Shown here piece after piece: positions 61,501 through 64,000 of a DNA stretch of 64,000 bases; positions within the stretch are counted from its first letter, which is position 1; every line of letters begins with the position of its first letter. Source of the stretch: Bacillota bacterium. Its GTDB lineage: Bacteria > Bacillota > Clostridia > Christensenellales > Aristaeellaceae. The position numbers were made by a program, and so were the translations under genes. Under the pieces are notes generated by a model, which saw nothing but the letters and a program-made list of their open reading frames with translations, did no database searches and was not told where the DNA came from. The stretch is from positions 1 through 64,000 of the forward strand of contig JAEYAR010000183.1 of NCBI GenBank assembly GCA_023404715.1. The letters run 5' to 3'.

Positions 61501-64000
61501 GGAGGACGGCGCGCCCGAGCCCGCGGAGGGCGCGGTGTGGCGCGATTGGCAGGCCGGCATGACGGTCGGGGAGCTGGACGGTTATGTGTTTGCGCGCGTG
61601 CTCTCCGATGCGGGCGTGCCGGGCACGCCGGTCGCCAGCTATGCGCGGATCGACGCGAGCACGCCGGCCTTGACGCTCGTGAACGCGGAAGCGGTGGGAG
61701 AAGGACGCTACAGCAATGCCCAGCGCATAGACGTGCGCCTTCGCGTCGGCATGCCGCGTCTATCCGGCCTGACCCTCATGGAGGGAGAAACACAGCTCGT
61801 AACCTTCGTGTTTGACGACGCGCAGGGCGACGCGGGCGCGTGGGTAGCGAAGATCGCGGAGGCGGCAAGCCAGATTGCGCTCGAATCGCAGGACGAAGAC
61901 GGATTTACGTTCGCCTATACCGTGACGGCGGAGGGGAAAAACCCGCTGGCTTTTACGGCAAGCAGCGGCGCAGGCAATCGGGCGGCGCTCATGACCTGCG
62001 CCCAGATCGACAGGACGAGGCCGGCTCTTTCGGCGATCGGGCTAGACCCGCAGTCTCCGGAAATGCACGGCGAGTGGATCACGCAGGACGTATCCCTCGT
62101 GCTTACGAGGCCCGCGCAGCAGGGCGTCGCACCAGAGACGTTCACCTATACGCTAAACGGGGGCTCGTCCGTGACCCAACAGACGGACGAGACGCGCATC
62201 GCGCTCACGGACGGCGCCTATACGCTTAGGCGCTATGCGCAGGATGCGGCGGGCAACGAGGCCGAGGCGCAGGGCGAAGAGACGACCTACCTGGTAGACC
62301 AGGCCGCGCCCAGCGGTATCGCCGTCGTTGGACGGACGTATGACGCCAAGACGGACCTGTACACCCTGACGCTGCGCGGCTACGACGCGGGCAGCGGCAT
62401 CGTGACGTTTACGTGCGGCGAGGAAACGGCGCAGGCCAAGCCCATAGCCGGAGCGGATGGCTGGTTCGAGGCGACAGCGACGGCGCCGGCGGATGCGCTG
62501 GCGGATCTGAAGCTTTCGGCTACGGACGGCGTGGGCCATGCGAGCGAGCCGGTTCAGGCCTTTGAGGGCGTAAAGCCCACGGAAATGCGGCAGATCCTCT
62601 CCAGCGCCGCCGATCCGCAGGCCTGGTCGGGCGAGGCGCTCACGTTTACGTTCCAGGGATCCTACTCGATCCTCGGCGTGAAGGGCTATCAGTACGTGAT
62701 CGTCGCCGATCCCATGGCGCCGATCGACTGGAGCGGGGCGCAGATTGCCCAAACAGATCAAGAGAACGGCACGGCGAGCTTATCGGTAACCCAGAGCGTG
62801 GACGCTATCCTCGTGGCGCGGCCTGTGAACGAGGGCGGAAACGACCCGGGCGATGTGAAGACGATCCGCGTGCGCATCGATACGACGACGCCGAAGTTTA
62901 CGCTCGGGGGCGTGCAGACGACGGACGCCTGGAGCAGCGGGGACGTCGCGCTGACGGTTCAACCTGAAGAAGCCCCGATCTCCGGCCAGACGGCCTACGT
63001 GCGCACGGAAGAGGGCGCGGCGTGGACGCAGCTGGAGGGAATGACCTATACGGCGGAGCGCAGCATGAATGCGGCGTTCAAGCTCGTGACGGGCGCGGGC
63101 ATCGAATACGAAGTAAAGCCCATCGGCGTGCGTATCGACAAAGAGGCTCCGGCGCTGCCTGCGTTTACAGCGGCGACGGGCGAAAACGGCTGGTATACCC
63201 GCTCCGACATCGCGCTGGCCGCGCCTGCCTTCGAGGCGGCGCCGGGCCGCTCGCCGGAGACGTTTGCCTACAAGCTGGGCGAAGCGGAGGCAGAGAACCT
63301 AACGGATAGCGCTGTCGTCCAGCTCGCCGAGGGCGAGAACACGCTGACGCTGACGGCCCGGGATGCGGCGGGCAACGAGCGGAGCGAGACGCTGATGCTG
63401 CGCTTGGATTCTATAAAACCGACCGCCCCGACGATCGCATACGTCGGCCGCGACGGGGATAAGTACGTCATTCGCTTTGAGAGCGCGGACGAGACGAGCG
63501 GCGTGGCCTACTTCAGCTACGGCGTGGGCCTCACGGTCGCGGCAGAAGCGGGCAAAGGCGTCTACGCGGCGCAGGTATCGCTCACGGCGGAGGAGATTGA
63601 TAAGCTGCGCGTGGCGGCGGTGGATGCGGCGGGCAACCGCGGCGAGACCGCGGCCCTGGGCGCCGGTCAGCCTGTGAAGCCGACGAGCCCGACGATCAAG
63701 GCGGAACCCGCGCCGGAAGCTGGCCGGTACACAGCCGGGGACGTAAAGCTGACGCTCTCGGACGCGAAAGCGTTCCCGGCGGTCACGGCCTACGAATACG
63801 CGCTGACGGCGCCGGGCGTAACGCCCGACTGGGCGCAGGCCGCGCGCGTGCAGGCTGCAGGCGCAGAGGCGGAGTTGGTTTTCGCGGAGGACATTAACGC
63901 GCAGGTGCATGTGCGCGCCGTGTCGGCCATGGGCATCGCGGGCGAGGAAGCGCGCATAGACGTGCGGATCGACAAGACGAAGCCCGTGCTGACGGACCTG
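52571..64000 (+). CDS. Giant secreted Ig-repeat surface protein, C-terminus beyond window
   Basis: At least 3810 residues, open to the last base, with no internal stop or frameshift at any point checked. The N-terminus has a 26-residue basic extension and a signal segment (AISIFLCITMLLSPVNGLAEA). Then come eleven copies of a hexapeptide EAP(A/T)(G/Q)T and a later EAT-rich spacer. A Calx-beta-like domain lies at about residues 945-1018 (FRVTRAGGTQGEQRVSVRT, AVAGTHFAARDEVLVFAPGE). A Gly/Ser-rich stretch with a dockerin-like DANLDGTKDASD is near 1700. From about residue 1795 to the end there are ten or more Ig-like repeats, each with a (D)AAGN(E) turn and a D..AP or D..KP junction. A role as adhesin or matrix protein is inferred from this architecture. 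Confidence 0.92.
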   Translation, partial: MKTAYWGSRRYEAEAGKKAEKHGTVKRAISIFLCITMLLSPVNGLAEAIATPSEPMPGAPEIVQPTDAPEATEAPAQTEAPAGTEAPAQTEAPTGTEAPTGTEAPAGTEAPAQTEAPAGTEAPAGTEAPAGTEAPAGTDIPDEDKTPEPTPAESCDPAETASPEPTDGINADAKLVAGYARLVQDASVYTKRTLRRALTELSVEDVVYVSEVDEGAASVCFDTPQGVQNGFMEAAALENLGEEESAALISEQGARSDARFYQGKPLCLLSCTIDTPEEATASPEATSSLEATQAPEATPSAEASQAPEATSSAEATAIPELQVDAPAFARMSLYSMTDFGFTPRAGGAGNTYSIFGDEDNGNNQGYGAGDGDLEGFVNAASPSYPIETYFDLDQEETKPTEAYLVVHYMTKSDPRYYTDMTAWIDGKKVGSIVEPYADAWNTAVFPLNVDGFAPGARVKAGIRISGEGTSIYVAGMQLVTGAIQEATPETIVLRLREIEYAVGEDGIYRYQMNVGADTANLQDGSAYVIRYQVTCRDVSGSDNLFSGEVRSDAGAQWDALAITCDGVRAGLPAQELKATLYRVDGKGNYLYCAQASTVIPHESTGEALLDGAQQVSFSVEQAPETGVARSVEVSVRPTGCEGDVRYWCDSDSLRVDETRPATEAFTATLTKDEVYTLYAYYTLVNEQYPQGQAFYQVLTLDMRERIDCVQPVITYAGGSWGREDGFALLVSSKEVMDYATLAERILSCCEVSDNRRLDPDKPIRLQIEVGKEIDDAQIGQLAREHKSVLLHVYAVDAVGNWSREYVHFVVIWDRTEWLFQWADEKARVLTAEEVSAGSAMFQVLKNKPEDRTSWKRIREGIVLGATPDVTFETALNRPADGNIKSFGAVYSSAEIAKQTEFQVDISRVEENKTYYVRMMFANDEDTSDTYYSRPIAIMKDSADVMYGMFSIQNVNDRTFRVTRAGGTQGEQRVSVRTLSGSAVAGTHFAARDEVLVFAPGETSKDFNVSVYGADRAYAGKEATAYQSADRTYYAQLYAVNGGATIDAGHRDARASLARTADKDVGAAVKRLLCGHTDYFTRADGFKVTDKGIMSNPYLSFELTGAAWDYIRATCDHVGTRVDFDLREAYDGYQWFAISKRRNLSNMGTGDTLYAVEIQHNAGTCWKTYYHYTFPGVNDDGRKFGNKQYISRHNTGGGFFSLDGKQYVNVPLDQRALYLLYDATGTGADDYWVQNLHVEMRAVDEKAPQLLSVAPLPSSAIALGDTVYISLIYDEIVDSFAGAAPTLQTNLSDAAFAYAEGLGTNVLVFKGTATRPGMSGQQVTARLQGGSGIQDLSGKVNTTVEVTVPDANVDTRAEEPSELTVDFYKYFVAKQDLPYWYREFLHSDRFYGFDYALPEQRFDLRITNATSAKYRWGDEPWVQMTSETGETVVDTPATFAADVCRQAQVNDYENLSVVITGKNGEVKEITSFVQKAKPGETSPIGVLETKNLVETGCQTVIRFPFVQPKILGSDAENYDTVTLQRKMSVAVQGALLGSLIMSVLTDEYTAELRTLLKDKNREFNYELRTLRRLWYMSWGYEHTVKDMMGIQHMYPIYINELDALEYYLIYLDAYGNVLVEAKPMTPLHRSPSLDGSYPSSSGNGSWYGQTGAEGGSGGVYAPSAHYVGGGSVGAGQIGAGGDYGSVSREDLPVYGIDDVVQYRWSEDANLDGTKDASDDSGWSVSSVDSQDAGRFTTPYTGPMPGAGERRTLYLYVRVVSHTDGTDDDGIAHKAPFVRRAMRSDPYLLVGEGSEPVTQITGVQAAGITGATSGAWTKEPVELRASFTAGTFEIASIERPDGSAVSKASTATYAATKNGLYTFAATDEGNFVAIQSAPVNRIDAQRPTLSWSFAQGVTANNVQNQSKTVYLTAADNLTPLFNEDGTSKGSGGSGVARVRVNDGDVTLSNGKGQFDAAQNGAYTLEVTDRVGNAMRYTLNISGIDKEAPELATVKACISGTEEPASPAPGGWYDRLLTLELTAPKAQADGSAERYFYSLDGAGETELLSSARVSLYSEGAHVLALRSQDAAGNEQTQEIAFHVDLREVDRLDVSVTQESDGAYAYLTIAAQDMTSGLYAVGYRTSDTVPWTDQKTSTYAIRVPVDQVRRVQVHAVDNAGHEKILKLADLDIEPKSLSPMLYTSTATSESARYHCDGWATGALYLRTTPAAPFGGIQKTAYRLGDAGEWKTFAPGANVTLDPGALLGQNAFDGALYLRTTTGLGLEREEKVENVRIDMLARRTYTLQGGTAAWQNAPRETYILLDETLAPRRVSVVDDQSAEIAVIETFEKEDGARQYAYTPTASGTYRFKVENEAKYNPATLYSTWTTAYVDAQEPDAPKLTVQTPAGEPDSAGYHGAVRVRIEKPETAQGAAPETIEYYLANEKTQEPGEVWQAYVQPVDLRAEGHYTLFARVRDEAGNVSAISRLERTVDETPPTGLGIVTAAYDAEKQEMTLTLRAQDAVSEPVLFLYKLAGAQDAVRMKGDAVTLSQAEAAKLEHVLARDALGNEAQMAVDPAPGAPRLSGTPGFYGAAQDVTWAAPGSDLGILAYQYSVKQTDLEDAPWTDTAALKASVGESGTLYVRAVSNANVAGEPAAIGPYFIDTVTPALSAQADRDLTGWLDADVKIDWRANAGAVSIGEKLARVQMKTGNGAYVEVPDVEWEEGEASGSVTLNTSGTYTLRAINGAGVCSQELTFTAQIDLDVPGLPQARAESDAMPNEAGWHAAPVRLVFAEPRIQGEAPEHYAYQINGGDKTPFVGEAEAELNEDGRYEVKLYAQDEAGHSAQSETALFYGVDTQAPMIDLTSAKPVSVDGVKLIELNARFTDATSGVASTSCNIAGVDVRPDAQGNATIQIPAVSLMESRLTAEDAAGNIAFIHVKDSDLPEISSILPPEIELELTPLSQGWNKAAAEIAVRYADGQAHPGFTLQVAQSNMSPADPEDGAPEPAEGAVWRDWQAGMTVGELDGYVFARVLSDAGVPGTPVASYARIDASTPALTLVNAEAVGEGRYSNAQRIDVRLRVGMPRLSGLTLMEGETQLVTFVFDDAQGDAGAWVAKIAEAASQIALESQDEDGFTFAYTVTAEGKNPLAFTASSGAGNRAALMTCAQIDRTRPALSAIGLDPQSPEMHGEWITQDVSLVLTRPAQQGVAPETFTYTLNGGSSVTQQTDETRIALTDGAYTLRRYAQDAAGNEAEAQGEETTYLVDQAAPSGIAVVGRTYDAKTDLYTLTLRGYDAGSGIVTFTCGEETAQAKPIAGADGWFEATATAPADALADLKLSATDGVGHASEPVQAFEGVKPTEMRQILSSAADPQAWSGEALTFTFQGSYSILGVKGYQYVIVADPMAPIDWSGAQIAQTDQENGTASLSVTQSVDAILVARPVNEGGNDPGDVKTIRVRIDTTTPKFTLGGVQTTDAWSSGDVALTVQPEEAPISGQTAYVRTEEGAAWTQLEGMTYTAERSMNAAFKLVTGAGIEYEVKPIGVRIDKEAPALPAFTAATGENGWYTRSDIALAAPAFEAAPGRSPETFAYKLGEAEAENLTDSAVVQLAEGENTLTLTARDAAGNERSETLMLRLDSIKPTAPTIAYVGRDGDKYVIRFESADETSGVAYFSYGVGLTVAAEAGKGVYAAQVSLTAEEIDKLRVAAVDAAGNRGETAALGAGQPVKPTSPTIKAEPAPEAGRYTAGDVKLTLSDAKAFPAVTAYEYALTAPGVTPDWAQAARVQAAGAEAELVFAEDINAQVHVRAVSAMGIAGEEARIDVRIDKTKPVLTDL
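52787..52984 (+). repeat. Eleven 18-bp tandem repeats encoding a Pro/Thr/Glu hexapeptide
   Basis: Eleven units of 18 bases encode EAPAQT, EAPAGT or EAPTGT in the giant protein directly after its signal peptide. Units differ at few bases, so the array could vary in number by slippage. A weaker, more diverged hexapeptide array (EAT-rich) follows at about 53398-53530. Confidence 0.93.

Noticed and set aside
1..64000. tRNA or rRNA genes
   Set aside because: No intergenic stretch shows the tRNA TTC-loop (GTTCRA) with acceptor pairing or rRNA-like conserved blocks; the gaps are accounted for by promoters, leaders, terminators and palindromes.

Overview
The window is a chromosomal segment of about 60% GC from a Gram-positive anaerobe of the Bacillota, most likely class Clostridia. 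The evidence is a PyrR-attenuated pyr operon with a PyrK/PyrD class 1B dihydroorotate dehydrogenase, a T-box in front of thrS, a Firmicutes-type infC-rpmI-rplT operon with a leader terminator, a SpoIID-family protein, the nadD-yqeK-rsfS cluster, strong AGGAGG ribosome binding sites and many TTG/GTG starts. An exact genus cannot be read from the sequence; a gut Clostridia lineage is an inference.

Layout. 1-1805: a palindrome-rich GC stretch, then a lower-GC pair (small XRE regulator and DUF4143-type ATPase) that looks acquired. 1806-9096: pyr operon pyrR-uraA-pyrB-pyrC-pyrF-pyrK-pyrD under one promoter and a PyrR-binding attenuator; two intergenic arrays of palindromes lie inside and after it. 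9430-9762: gene debris. 9787-13922: T-box and two tandem threonyl-tRNA synthetase genes. 13928-16197: infC-rpmI-rplT and an rRNA methyltransferase of the SpoU fold, then a threonine dehydratase. 17459-25514: a PH-domain protein, two Gfo/Idh/MocA oxidoreductases, a divergent AraC regulator and an iron/phosphonate-type ABC importer. 25575-28041: minus-strand sufC-sufB/D-like-ZIP operon, a two-gene Fe-S assembly module. 28327-32538: MATE exporter, beta-phosphoglucomutase-like HAD, DUF1846 protein, and an AT-rich effector-binding-domain gene. 32695-41947: ApbE lipoprotein, a SpoIID protein with seven SH3-like repeats, a tRNA methyltransferase, a membrane-anchored protein with an Mrr-like endonuclease-type core, a zinc-ribbon membrane protein, and a small membrane protein. 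42008-44320: cysteine desulfurase and ThiI. 44461-45128: a ribbon-helix-helix-like protein with its operator and a DUF6809 protein, probably mobile-element leftovers. 45232-49493: DUF2207 membrane protein, ribulokinase, and a frameshifted HAD gene. 49527-52204: nadD-yqeK-rsfS followed by a NusG-II protein and a Gx-type membrane transporter. 52571-64000: the first 3810 codons of one enormous secreted protein that is still open at the end of the window.

How parts work together: the pyr operon makes UMP from carbamoyl phosphate (carAB and pyrE are not here) and also imports uracil, with transcription set by PyrR sensing of UMP. Cysteine desulfurase supplies sulfur to ThiI for tRNA 4-thiouridine or thiamine. 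ApbE, NusG-II and Gx-transporter proteins suggest flavinylated extracytoplasmic redox chemistry. Several exported proteins carry Pro/Thr/Ala/Glu-rich spacers, pointing to an elaborate cell surface that culminates in the giant Ig-repeat protein.

The observations most worth following up are the chimeric pair of ThrRS genes, two probable AUC start codons (infC and the DUF2207 gene), the palindrome mosaics, the membrane-tethered Mrr-like protein, the minimal SufCB module fused in an operon with a ZIP transporter, and the giant surface protein with its structured leader.
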